A DNA stretch of 64,000 nt, taken from the NCBI RefSeq assembly GCF_000477435.1, contig NC_022576.1, forward strand, positions 2,852,001-2,916,000. The letters run 5' to 3'. The position numbers and the translations under genes are program-made. Positions 26,854 to 35,357 of the stretch are shown here, in pieces. Position 1 is the first letter of the stretch; the number at the start of each line of letters is the position of its first letter. This DNA comes from Candidatus Symbiobacter mobilis CR. GTDB taxonomy: Bacteria > Pseudomonadota > Gammaproteobacteria > Burkholderiales > Burkholderiaceae_C. Below the pieces are notes generated by a model that made no database searches, had not been told where the DNA came from, and saw only the letters and a program-made list of their open reading frames with translations.

Positions 26854-27381
26854 TTACCGTCCAGGCCCTCTCTTGTGGCCGCGCCCGAATGACCCCGGGC
26901 CGGGCATCGCGCTGGCGTCGAAGACCTTCTGTTGATCTGCATCCAGGGCAGCGTAGAACTTTTGCACTGCTTGCGTGTGCCGTTGCCATTGGGCGGTGCG
27001 CTCCGCCTGGAATTGTTCGTGCAGGGCCTGCATTTTTTCGATGCGCTGCGGGGTGGTCAGCGTGGCCATTTCGACGGGGTCGAAGGGCGGGCGTTGCCGG
27101 GCTTGCGGGGGTTGCATGGTCTGGGTGAATTCCTTCCACGCTGCTTCCTGCTGGGGCTGCAACTTGAGTTGCGCCTTCAGTACGGCCAGGCGCTGTTCGT
27201 GCCGGGCCTGCCGTGCTTCGGGAGTCATCTTGCCCATGCCTCTGCCGCCTGCGCCGGGCATTCCCCATGCCTGCATCGGGGGGTCGCAAGGCATGGGGGG
27301 TGCGGAGTCGGGTCGGGCTTGGGCGATGCTGGCGGCAGCCAGCGTGCAAGCAAGGGCGAAGGTGCGAAGTGTGGTGTGCAT
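26854..27381 (-). CDS. Spy/CpxP-family LTxxQ periplasmic protein
   Basis: A 175-residue protein with a signal peptide (MHTTLRTFALACTLAAASIAQA) and the all-helical Spy/CpxP fold: a first long helix with MTPEARQARHEQRLAVLKAQ, then the LTTPQRIEKM motif (LTxxQ) and a Gln-rich final helix. Spy proteins act as ATP-independent periplasmic chaperones; CpxP also inhibits the CpxA kinase. A Gly/Met-rich linker near residue 40 might bind metal. The start at 27381 fits the signal peptide. No Cpx kinase pair is near. Divergent from rdgC. Confidence 0.8.
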   Translation of the reverse strand: MHTTLRTFALACTLAAASIAQARPDSAPPMPCDPPMQAWGMPGAGGRGMGKMTPEARQARHEQRLAVLKAQLKLQPQQEAAWKEFTQTMQPPQARQRPPFDPVEMATLTTPQRIEKMQALHEQFQAERTAQWQRHTQAVQKFYAALDADQQKVFDASAMPGPGSFGRGHKRGPGR

Positions 27382-27551
27382 GAGGTACTCCTGGGTTGGC
27401 CACGCGCTGGAACAAGAAGGAAAGACAAGGTGGCGTGGCATGGAAGGCAGTGTCTCCCCGTCGTGTAAGCCGAGGTTTGCCCTACGGCGAAGCTGTGTAA
27501 AGTTTGGGCAAAGGATTACCGCGCCCTGTCGTGCGCGGGTGGAGGGTTTTC

Positions 27552-28505
27552 GTGTTCAAAAATGCTTTGGTTTTTCGGCTTGCAACGGGGTGGGAGATCG
27601 GCGCCGATGTGGTGGAAGACCACCTGCAGCGCGTTCGCTTCGTGCCCTGTGCGGGTAGCGAGGAGTTTGCGATAGGGTGGGTGGAGCCTCGTGGCATCGC
27701 CCATGGCCCCTTGTTGGAATCCATTTCCGGGCAATGGGTGCTGAAGGTGGTGATGGAACGGCGCAGCGTACCGGCTTCGGTACTGCAACGCAAGCTGATG
27801 GAACAGGTCTCGGCCATTGAGGCCAGCACGGGGCGACGCCCCGGCAAGCGCGAGCTGCGCGGCCTCAAGGACGATCTGCGGATGCAATTGCTGCCGATGG
27901 CCTTCCCCAAGCAAACTGCCGTCTGGGTGTGGATCGACCGGGAAAAGGGCTTGCTGGTGCTCGATACCTCCAGCCAGGCGCGCGCGGATGAGGTGCTCAC
28001 CCTGCTATTGCGCACCCTGCCGGATGTGACGCTGTCCAATCTGGAAACGCGGATTGCCCCTGCGCGGGCGATGGCCGATTGGTTGTTGGCGCAGGAAGCC
28101 CCATCGGGGTTCATGATCGACCGCGAATGCGAGTTGCGTGCCACGGATGAATCCGCAGCAGTGGTGCGCTATACCCGGCACGAGGTCGATACCGACGAAG
28201 TGCGCCAGCACGTGCAGTCCGGCAAAACCCCGACCAGGCTGGCCTTGACGTGGAACGGGCGCGTGTCGTTCGTGCTCACGCAGGAAGGTTCGCTGCGCAA
28301 AATCGAGTTTCTGGAAGGGGTGTTCGATCAGGCAGACGGGGACGACCGTTTCGACACCGATGTCGTGCTGAGCACTTCCGAATTGCGCGTACTCATCCCC
28401 GATCTCATTGAGGCGCTGGGTTCGCTGGCATCTGCGATTGATCCCACCACAGTACCAAGCCCCCTTCCTGTTGTGGGAGCCACGGAAAGTACGATGAGGC
28501 GGTAG
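27552..28505 (+). CDS. rdgC: Recombination-associated protein RdgC
   Basis: A 317-residue RdgC, a ring-shaped nucleoid protein that binds DNA and restrains RecA. The GTG at 27552 (reading MFKNALVFRL, the family start) is chosen over ATG codons because GGAGGG stands five bases upstream and the alignment starts here. Characteristic blocks are FVPCAGSEE, VERRSVPASVL-type text, GRRPGKRELRGLKDD and LLPMAFPK. A GC-rich hairpin (CCGCGC/GCGCGG, 27519-27538) lies directly ahead of the ribosome-binding site and could modulate translation. Confidence 0.94.
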   Translation: MFKNALVFRLATGWEIGADVVEDHLQRVRFVPCAGSEEFAIGWVEPRGIAHGPLLESISGQWVLKVVMERRSVPASVLQRKLMEQVSAIEASTGRRPGKRELRGLKDDLRMQLLPMAFPKQTAVWVWIDREKGLLVLDTSSQARADEVLTLLLRTLPDVTLSNLETRIAPARAMADWLLAQEAPSGFMIDRECELRATDESAAVVRYTRHEVDTDEVRQHVQSGKTPTRLALTWNGRVSFVLTQEGSLRKIEFLEGVFDQADGDDRFDTDVVLSTSELRVLIPDLIEALGSLASAIDPTTVPSPLPVVGATESTMRR

Positions 28506-28516
28506 CGTGCTGTAGC

Positions 28517-30268
28517 CTATGCCTGCCACCCCAGGCGTGCGCCAAGCACTTGCGCCAGCGCAATCCCATCAATGGCCGCAGATAGGATGCCCCCCGCATA
28601 ACCTGCGCCTTCTCCGCCGGGGTACAGCCCTGGTACGTTCACACTTTGGAAGTCCGCCCCACGGACGATGCGCAGCGGGGCTGAGGTGCGCGTTTCCACC
28701 CCGGTAAGGACAGCATCCGGCAAATCGAACCCACGCAGCTTGCGCCCAAAAGCGGGGAGGGCCTCGCGCAGCGCGGTGGCGACTGCTGGCGGCAGGATAG
28801 GCTCCAGGTTGGTGGGGCGAACGCCGGGCCGGTACGAAGGCAATACGTCGCCAAAACCCGTCGAAGCCTTGCCTGCCAGGTAGTCGCACAGCAATTGCCC
28901 TGGAGCCTCGTAGCTGCTTGCGCCCAAGGCAAAAGCGTCGGCCTCCATCCTGCGCTGCAAGGCAATCCCCGATAAAGGGTGTGCCCCGCGTGCATCGCCC
29001 AATCTGCCATGCAAGGCTTGCTGCGCATAGCGTTCCCCCGCCATCTCACCGAAAGCGTGGACGAAGGCGCTGCGATCCTGCGGGAAGTCTCCGGGGTCGA
29101 TTCCCACCACCAGCGCGGCGTTGGCGTTGCGCTCCTGGCGCGAATACTGGCTCATTCCGTTGGTCACGACCCCACCGGGTTCGGAAGCTGCCGCAACCAC
29201 GGTTCCCCCAGGGCACATGCAAAAGCTGTAGACAGTGCGCCCGTTGCTGGCGTGGTGGACGAGGCGATATTCCGCAGCCCCCAGTGCGGGGTGCCCGGCG
29301 TGGTGTCCCCAGCGGGCGCGGTCGATCAGGTGTTGCGGGTGCTCAATGCGCACCCCGACCGAAAACGCTTTGGCTTCGAGCCGCAGCCCATGATCGTGCA
29401 GCATGGCGTAGGTGGTGCGTGCGCTGTGGCCTGTGGCCAGAATCGCATGGTCACAGCGCAAAAAGTAGGGGGCGCCTTCGCCATCGACGCGCAGTCCGCG
29501 CAATAGGCGGGAACCGTTGGGTAGCGATTCGAGTTCGATATCGTCGACCCGGTGGCCAAAGCGCACCTCACCGCCCAGCTCGACGATGCGCGCACGTAGC
29601 GATTGCACGACCTTGACGAGCCGGAACGTGCCGATATGCGGGTGGGCGTCGACGAGGATGTCCGGTGGCGCCCCCGCCGCAACCAGATCGGCCAGCACCA
29701 GACGCCCCAGGTGCTGTGGGTCGCGAATCTGGCTGTAGAGCTTGCCGTCGGAAAACGTTCCCGCGCCCCCTTCGCCGAACTGGATGTTGCTCAACGGGTG
29801 CAAGGTGCCCTTGCGCCAGAATGCCCAGGCATCTTGCGTGCGTTCGCGCACCGCCTTGCCTTGTTCGAGCACGATGGGGCACAACCCCATCCGCGCTAGC
29901 CAGAGCGCGGCAAACATTCCGCAAGGCCCGAAACCCACGATGACGGGGCGCACCGCCGGAGCCTGCCCTGCGGTGCGGGAGGGCAGTGGGGGTAGGGGCG
30001 GGGTGGCTGCGATCTTGCTGTGCGGTGGCAGTCGACCCAGCACGATGCTTTCGTCGTTCGCGTCGGCGAGGGCAACATCCACCGTGTACACCATCCAGAT
30101 TCGGGAGGATCGCGCATCGACACTGCGGCGAAACACCTCCAAGGCAGCGATGTCGCTCGCATCAATGCCCAACGCATGCGCAGCCAGAGCGAGCAAGGCA
30201 TTCGTGGGGGTGCTGCTGGGGGCGGCAGGCTGTTCCAGAGGAACACGAAGTTCGGGAATACGGAGCAT
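28517..30268 (-). CDS. FAD-dependent oxidoreductase of the COG2509 type
   Basis: A 583-residue predicted flavoprotein. A short N-terminal domain (about 1-95) resembles the conserved leader of COG2509 proteins; the FAD-binding loop follows as VIVGFGPCGMFAALWLARMG with the acidic end at IVLEQGKAV. GEGGAGTFSDGKLYSQIRD, ATGHSARTTYAML and the final GLYPGGEGAGYAGGI are family hallmarks. The substrate is not established. The start at 30268 (MLRIPELRV) is the natural one. It is convergent with rdgC and divergent from the AAA/nuclease gene. Confidence 0.88.
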   Translation of the reverse strand: MLRIPELRVPLEQPAAPSSTPTNALLALAAHALGIDASDIAALEVFRRSVDARSSRIWMVYTVDVALADANDESIVLGRLPPHSKIAATPPLPPLPSRTAGQAPAVRPVIVGFGPCGMFAALWLARMGLCPIVLEQGKAVRERTQDAWAFWRKGTLHPLSNIQFGEGGAGTFSDGKLYSQIRDPQHLGRLVLADLVAAGAPPDILVDAHPHIGTFRLVKVVQSLRARIVELGGEVRFGHRVDDIELESLPNGSRLLRGLRVDGEGAPYFLRCDHAILATGHSARTTYAMLHDHGLRLEAKAFSVGVRIEHPQHLIDRARWGHHAGHPALGAAEYRLVHHASNGRTVYSFCMCPGGTVVAAASEPGGVVTNGMSQYSRQERNANAALVVGIDPGDFPQDRSAFVHAFGEMAGERYAQQALHGRLGDARGAHPLSGIALQRRMEADAFALGASSYEAPGQLLCDYLAGKASTGFGDVLPSYRPGVRPTNLEPILPPAVATALREALPAFGRKLRGFDLPDAVLTGVETRTSAPLRIVRGADFQSVNVPGLYPGGEGAGYAGGILSAAIDGIALAQVLGARLGWQA

Positions 30269-30285
30269 GGCGGAAGTATGGAAAG

Positions 30286-30320
30286 CGCAGGATTGTGCGG
30301 TGCATGGGCACAACCCTGCG
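30286..30320. promoter_or_regulatory. 13-bp inverted repeat in a divergent promoter region
   Basis: The arms CGCAGGATTGTGC (30286-30298) and GCACAACCCTGCG (30308-30320) pair at 12 of 13 positions around a 9-base loop. It stands 18 bases from the flavoprotein start and about 90 from the AAA/nuclease start. A dimeric repressor site or an RNA hairpin in the flavoprotein leader are both possible. Confidence 0.5.
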
Positions 30321-30408
30321 GTTTACGATCAACGGTCTTCCCCAGCGTTCGCGTTTTTCCAGCAAGGACGGGCTTTGCAAACCCTGATTCGTGGGGCCGC
30401 TACAAACC

Positions 30409-32169
30409 ATGACGAACACCACGCTACCCAAACTTCCCTACGGACTAAGCAATTTCCACAAGTTGATCTCCGAAGGTCATTGGTATGTGGATCGCACCAA
30501 CTACATCGCCCAGCTCGAAGCACACGGCAGCTACCACGTCCTGATGCGCCCGCGCCGCTTTGGCAAAAGCCTGTTTTTGTCGATGCTGGAGCACTACTAC
30601 GACCAGCTCCGCAAACCGGAATTCGATGCATTGTTTGGACAACTCCACGTCGGCAGGAATCCGACTCCGCTGGCCAATGCCTACCAAGTGCTGGTGCTCG
30701 ATTTCAGTGGGATCGACACCTCGCGGGGACAGGACATTCTGTTGCAGGGTTTTGCGCGAAAGGTCGAACACGGAGCGCTATTTTTTTTGCAGCGCTATGG
30801 CTATCCCGATGCGCTTCAACAGGCTATCCAACAGCAGACTATGCCCCAGGGCAAGCTCGAAGTATTGCTGCGCCACACTGCCCTGAACGGCCAGAAATTG
30901 CTGCTGCTGATCGACGAATACGACCACTTTGCCAATAGCCTGCTTGCCGAAGACCTTGATGCTTTTCGTTCTGCCGTTGGCAAAGGCGGGTTCGTTCGCA
31001 GCTTCTACGAAACGATCAAATCCGCCACCCAAGCGGGAACCATGGACCGGTTTTTTATTACCGGCGTCACCGCCATCATGCTCGATAGTCTGACCAGCGG
31101 GTTCAACATCGCGGAAAACCTGACTTTTGAGGAAGATTTCCATGACATCCTCGGCTTTACCCGTGAGGAAACGTCGGCGTTGATTCGGCCCTTGGTAGAG
31201 GGCTGCAAGCTGGATGCTGAGGCGGTGATGGAAGACGTAACCCATTGGTACAACGGGTATCGCTTTCACCGCAGGTGCCACACCATCTACAACTCCGACA
31301 TGGTGCTGTACTTTGCGAAGAAGTTCGACCGCAAAGCCTGCGCGTACCCGGATCGGATGCTTGACGAAAACATTGCCTCCGACTACGGAAAGCTGATGGC
31401 GCTGTTTGCTATTGGCGACCGCGAAGACAACTACCGCGTGCTCGAAGCGTTAGTCACCGAAGGCGAAGTCGTGGCCCAACAGCAGCGCCGGTTTGATCTC
31501 GATAAGACCTTTGGCCGCGATGACTTCATTAGCTTGCTCGCATACGTCGGTTTTGCTTCGCTGGTCTCCGCCCAGTCGGATCGGATGCGGTATGCGATTC
31601 CCAACCATGTGATTCGCGAGCTGTACTTTCAGTATTTCCTTGTGGAATTGGAGCGGCGCAATCAATTGGTATTGCCGATGCACGAATTGGCCGATGCGCT
31701 CTATGCCTTGTCCGGCTCCAACAATATCGAACCCCTGCGTGCCCAGTTGGAGCGCGTATTGCGCCATCTATCGAACCGTGACAGCATTCGCATGGATGAA
31801 AAGCACCTCAAAGTCATCCTGATCACGCTACTGTTTCAGACTTCCGTCTGGTTTTTGCAGAGCGAACCCGAGGTGAACCGGCGCTACCCCGATGTGTTGT
31901 TACGCGAACGCAGCCCCTTTGAACTGGCCGGACAGCATTTGATCGAACTCAAGTACGCCAAGAAACAAGATGGCGAAGCGGGGTGGGAGGCCAAGCGGCA
32001 AGAAGGGCTGGAGCAAATCGCCGCGTACCGTGCGTTGCCGGAGATTGCGGCAATGGCCAAGCTGCATTGCTGGCTGATGTTGACCGATGGAGAAAGGGTC
32101 GAGGTAATGGAGGGGGTGCGTGCCCATGCCAACGCCATTGCGACTTCTGTCGCTCCTACAGCAGACTGA
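30409..32169 (+). CDS. AAA-ATPase-like / PD-(D/E)XK nuclease domain protein
   Basis: A 586-residue protein combining an AAA-ATPase-like domain (PF09820 type, about 5-230) and a C-terminal PD-(D/E)XK domain (PF08011 type, about 490-575). The leader [20 protein letters not shown], the Walker A variant [14 protein letters not shown] and the Walker [16 protein letters not shown] mark the first part. The nuclease core shows RRYPDVLL and the [10 protein letters not shown] (E-x-K) strand. These proteins occur in many copies in Bacteroidetes and some proteobacteria, and their role is not known; mobile or defence functions are suspected. The last residues ([10 protein letters not shown]) translate a hairpin repeat, so the original C-terminus was replaced. 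Confidence 0.85.
   Translation: MTNTTLPKLPYGLSNFHKLISEGHWYVDRTNYIAQLEAHGSYHVLMRPRRFGKSLFLSMLEHYYDQLRKPEFDALFGQLHVGRNPTPLANAYQVLVLDFSGIDTSRGQDILLQGFARKVEHGALFFLQRYGYPDALQQAIQQQTMPQGKLEVLLRHTALNGQKLLLLIDEYDHFANSLLAEDLDAFRSAVGKGGFVRSFYETIKSATQAGTMDRFFITGVTAIMLDSLTSGFNIAENLTFEEDFHDILGFTREETSALIRPLVEGCKLDAEAVMEDVTHWYNGYRFHRRCHTIYNSDMVLYFAKKFDRKACAYPDRMLDENIASDYGKLMALFAIGDREDNYRVLEALVTEGEVVAQQQRRFDLDKTFGRDDFISLLAYVGFASLVSAQSDRMRYAIPNHVIRELYFQYFLVELERRNQLVLPMHELADALYALSGSNNIEPLRAQLERVLRHLSNRDSIRMDEKHLKVILITLLFQTSVWFLQSEPEVNRRYPDVLLRERSPFELAGQHLIELKYAKKQDGEAGWEAKRQEGLEQIAAYRALPEIAAMAKLHCWLMLTDGERVEVMEGVRAHANAIATSVAPTAD
32137..32160 (-). repeat. Dispersed hairpin repeat, copy 4, inside the 3' end of the AAA/nuclease gene
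   Basis: On the minus strand it reads TGTAGGAGCGAC, AGAA, GTCGCAAT with a perfect GCGAC/GTCGC stem. It supplies the last codons of the AAA/nuclease gene, showing that these elements can lengthen or cap coding sequences. Confidence 0.8.
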
Positions 32170-32201
32170 CTACCCACCAACCCCTACCAAGGATCGCATC
32201 C

Positions 32202-32585
32202 GTGCTGCATTCCATGTTCGCCATCAGCCTGGGCGCCTCTATGGGCGCGGTAATTCGGTGGTTGTTGGGGACATCGCTCAACGCCATCTTCCCCACGATC
32301 CCACCCGGAACCTTGGCCGCGAACCTGATCGGCGGCTATTTGATTGGCGTGGCGCTCGACATTTTTGCCAACAACCCTGGCATTGCGCCCGAATGGAAAC
32401 TGTTCGTCATCACAGGGTTTCTCGGTGGAATGACAACTTTCTCGACCTTCTCGGCGGAAGTCACGTCACTCGTCCAACAAGGGCGCATCGTCTGGGCCAT
32501 GGCTGGGATAGGCCTGCATGTCGTCGGCTCCTTGGCGATGACCCTTCTGGGGCTGGCCACCATGGCCTTTTTGAAACGCTTGTGA
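32202..32585 (+). CDS. crcB: Fluoride channel CrcB/FluC
   Basis: A 127-residue four-helix membrane protein that exports fluoride as a dual-topology dimer. Signature segments are [27 protein letters not shown] and the pore motif [17 protein letters not shown] at 32202 is preferred over the ATG at 32214 because AAGGA lies eight bases ahead of it and the resulting N-terminus matches the family length. No fluoride riboswitch is recognised in the 30 bases between it and the upstream gene. Confidence 0.93.
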   Translation: MLHSMFAISLGASMGAVIRWLLGTSLNAIFPTIPPGTLAANLIGGYLIGVALDIFANNPGIAPEWKLFVITGFLGGMTTFSTFSAEVTSLVQQGRIVWAMAGIGLHVVGSLAMTLLGLATMAFLKRL

Positions 32586-32650
32586 AGGATGCAGTAGCCG
32601 CTACGGCGACTGCCGCTGCTCTTGCACCCGCGCCATGCTTCCGTCCCCGT

Positions 32651-32674
32651 TATAGCAGCGGCCGAAGCCGCGAT
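32651..32674 (+). repeat. Dispersed hairpin repeat, copy 5
   Basis: It reads TATAGCAGCGGC, CGAA, GCCGCGAT. The stem GCGGC/GCCGC differs from the other copies on both sides yet pairs perfectly. It sits between the convergent crcB and serC genes. Confidence 0.7.
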
Positions 32675-32726
32675 GCGCAGTGGCCTAGGGCTGCGCAGCC
32701 TACGGATAGAAGCGTCTATCCCCGGT

Positions 32727-33824
32727 CTATCCCCGGCGAGCCTGAAAGTCGCGCAGAAAGTCGACCAAGGCCTCGACGGCGGGCAAAGTGAGCGCGTTGT
32801 AGAGGGAGGCGCGCAGCCCCCCGATGGCGCGGTGGCCTTGGAGGCCGGAAAACCCCGCGCGTGCGGATTCTTCGAGCAGCAAAGGCTCTAGGGCGGGGTC
32901 GGCCACGTTGAAGGCCACGTTCATGACCGAACGGTCTTGCGGCTCTGCGCGGCCTACGTAGAACCCGTGGCTGTCGTCGATGGCACGGTACAGCAGGCGG
33001 GCCTTGCGCTCGTTGATCGCAGCCATGTTGTTCAGGCCGCCGATGTCGTCGCGAAGCCACCGCAGCACCAGTAGGGTGGCGTAGATTGCAAATACCGGAG
33101 GCGTATTGAGATTGGAATGCGCGGCGATTTGCTTGCGGTAGTCCAGAAACGCGGGCAGGTCATTCGGGGCATCGTCCAGCCATGATTCCTGGATCACGAC
33201 GACCGTCACCCCAGCCGGGCCGATATTCTTTTGCGCATGGGCGTACAACAGCGCAAAGCGCTCCGGCTCGCAGGGGCGGGAGAGGAAGTCCGAGGACATG
33301 TCACACACGCGGGGCACGTCGTCCCTTCCCAGCACGCGGGTGAACTGGACACCCTCCACCGTCTCGTTCGATACATAGTGCAGATACGGAGCGTCCGGCG
33401 AATAGGCAAGCTCGTCCTCGCGCGGCAGGCGGCGGAACCCGCTGGATTCCCCGCTCCACATCACGTCCACTGGCCCCTGCAACTGTGCTTCGGGGATCGA
33501 CTTGCCGCTCCAGTAGCCCGTGTGCAAGTACTGCGCGGGGTGCTTTTTCCCGCGCAGGAACGTCATCGGGATCATCGAAAACTGCTGGGTGGCTCCGCCT
33601 TGCAGGAGCAAAACCCGGTAGCCTTTGCCCAGCCCGAGCAGCGAGAGGACGACGGCTTCCGTCTCGGCCAGGATCGACTCGAACCAAGCGCTGCGGTGGC
33701 TGATTCCGAGGATCGACAGCCCGACATCGGGCACTTCGATCATCGCATCCCGTGCTTGCAGCAGCACTTTCTCGGGCAATGCGCCCGGGCCACCGGAAAA
33801 ATTGCGGTCGTTGCGCAAGCTCAT
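32727..33824 (-). CDS. serC: Phosphoserine aminotransferase
   Basis: A 365-residue PLP-dependent aminotransferase of serine (and pyridoxine) biosynthesis that makes 3-phosphoserine. The start FSGGPGALPEKVL, the QGGATQQFSMIP phosphate-binding segment, the DMSSDFLSRP strand and the PLP-lysine segment AHAQKNIGPAGVTVVV are all present. The length and start at 33824 are normal. It is preceded on the same strand by the ATP-grasp-like gene at a gap of 54 bases. SerC of this lineage is often near pheA and serA, but not here. Confidence 0.95.
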   Translation of the reverse strand: MSLRNDRNFSGGPGALPEKVLLQARDAMIEVPDVGLSILGISHRSAWFESILAETEAVVLSLLGLGKGYRVLLLQGGATQQFSMIPMTFLRGKKHPAQYLHTGYWSGKSIPEAQLQGPVDVMWSGESSGFRRLPREDELAYSPDAPYLHYVSNETVEGVQFTRVLGRDDVPRVCDMSSDFLSRPCEPERFALLYAHAQKNIGPAGVTVVVIQESWLDDAPNDLPAFLDYRKQIAAHSNLNTPPVFAIYATLLVLRWLRDDIGGLNNMAAINERKARLLYRAIDDSHGFYVGRAEPQDRSVMNVAFNVADPALEPLLLEESARAGFSGLQGHRAIGGLRASLYNALTLPAVEALVDFLRDFQARRG

Positions 33825-33878
33825 GGGATCGTTCTCTTGGCTATAGGTATATAGGACAGGTACAGGCTGTCGGGGCGA

Positions 33879-35282
33879 TCAGGGTTGGGCGGCAGTGGCC
33901 AAGAATGCCTCTTGCCTGCGCAGCAGCATGTCCCGAAAGGCATCGCGCACCTTTTGCATGTGAATCTGCTTGTAGGGGAATAGCTCCTCGCTGTCCATCG
34001 CGTGGACGATCATCGCGTGGTCAAGCTCGAACACCAGCAGCCTGCCGTCCGGGGTTTCGGCGCAGTCGATGCAAACGTAGTCCAGATCGACTGCGCGGGC
34101 TATGGCAGCCAGCGCTTCGTGGTGCCGGGTCTGAAAACGCTCGAACTGCTCCATGAACGCCAATTCCTGTTCACGCTTCCATGCCTCTTGGTACATGCCG
34201 GCGTTGATGTAATGCACCATCCAGTGGTCGGAAACGGCCATGTGGCAGGCGTAAGTCTGGCCCTCGATCAGCGCGATGCGCATCTTGCGGTACGTTCCAT
34301 CGGCGTGGCGGTAGTCGACGAAGGGTGACAGAAAAAAATGCGTGTCGGCAACGCGATCCAGGTAGGCAGGAATCTCCTCCACAGCAGTGAACCGCTCCAG
34401 ATCCTTGCCTGCCTGCGAACCCACCGGACGCAGAATGATCGGGAAAGCCATCCCTCCTGCCGCAGACCCCGACCCAGCTTGGTCGACAAGGTCGCCCAGG
34501 TCGGGCAACGCACAGCGCCCTTGGCACAGATCGACCAGCCGTTCGCGGGGCACGCGCAGCGTAGGCGGCATCAGTAAGCCGGGGATGCCTTGCAGCAAGT
34601 TGCTGGCGAGGGCGCGATCCACCCTAGGGATATGGCGCGGCAAGTTGAGTACGGGCCGGGGCCATTGCGCCAGCGCCCCTTCCAGAAACTCCAGGTGGGC
34701 CAGGTTCTCGTCACTCTCGCTCATTGCCACGAGCAAGGCATCGTGGTCGGGCAAAGGTTCGGGGAACGGTTCCTCGATACCCAGAAAGTAGTAGATCAGG
34801 TCGACGTCGCTGTGTTCGAGCAGGCAGTCCAGGGGGGTATTCGCCGCCAAGTCGCCGGGCATCATCAACATCAGCAGACGGTACCGCGCAGGGCGAATCT
34901 TGGCAGGAAGAAAATAGATGCGTTGCAGTTGCAGCGCCTGCTTTTGCAGGGTCAATCCCAATTCCTGCTGCCCCAGGCACAGCATGATGGTCGAGAGGTT
35001 CATCCACCGGTCTGCCCGCGTAGGGTCGGCTTGTACCTGCGTCAGCGCATCCTCACCCAGGGGGCGCAAATCCACGCCGGCGATGCTGGCGCGCAGGAAT
35101 GGCGCCAGCCCGACGAATTCCGCTCTGAAAGATGTGGCAGATTCCGCAGATGCTGCAGGCCCGGTAGCCTTGGCGGCTGCGGTACAACCCGTAGAACAGG
35201 GGGCTTCTGCTCCATCCGTGGGATCAAACGTGTCAGTCGGTACAGAATCCACGGTTATTGCGTCGGGAGAGGTTTCGTTCAT
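33879..35282 (-). CDS. RimK-like ATP-grasp-fold protein of unknown substrate
   Basis: A 467-residue protein. After a disordered Ser/Thr/Ala-rich start of about 55 residues comes a helical region (RADRWMNLSTIMLCLGQQ, TPR-like, about 85-130) and then an ATP-grasp-like half: PIILRPVGSQAGKDLERF near 290, LSPFVDYRHADGTYRKMR near 340, and VCIDCAETPDGRLLVFELD near 420 holding likely Mg-binding acids. Similar TPR/RimK-type proteins exist in proteobacteria without known function; ligation of an amino acid or peptide is a guess. The ATG at 35282 is used. It is divergent, across 75 bases, from the first signalling gene of the large cluster, so the two may share control. Confidence 0.6.
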   Translation of the reverse strand: MNETSPDAITVDSVPTDTFDPTDGAEAPCSTGCTAAAKATGPAASAESATSFRAEFVGLAPFLRASIAGVDLRPLGEDALTQVQADPTRADRWMNLSTIMLCLGQQELGLTLQKQALQLQRIYFLPAKIRPARYRLLMLMMPGDLAANTPLDCLLEHSDVDLIYYFLGIEEPFPEPLPDHDALLVAMSESDENLAHLEFLEGALAQWPRPVLNLPRHIPRVDRALASNLLQGIPGLLMPPTLRVPRERLVDLCQGRCALPDLGDLVDQAGSGSAAGGMAFPIILRPVGSQAGKDLERFTAVEEIPAYLDRVADTHFFLSPFVDYRHADGTYRKMRIALIEGQTYACHMAVSDHWMVHYINAGMYQEAWKREQELAFMEQFERFQTRHHEALAAIARAVDLDYVCIDCAETPDGRLLVFELDHAMIVHAMDSEELFPYKQIHMQKVRDAFRDMLLRRQEAFLATAAQP

Positions 35283-35357
35283 GGTGCAATCCCGGTACGA
35301 AAAGGGTGCCGGAGTGTATCGACCGCCCCCACGGAAACCCTGCATCCCGCCCATGCC

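Noticed and set aside
28465..28495. Sixth copy of the dispersed hairpin at the rdgC 3' end
   Set aside because: Only partial similarity (TGTGGGAGCCACGGAA) and the stem does not pair.
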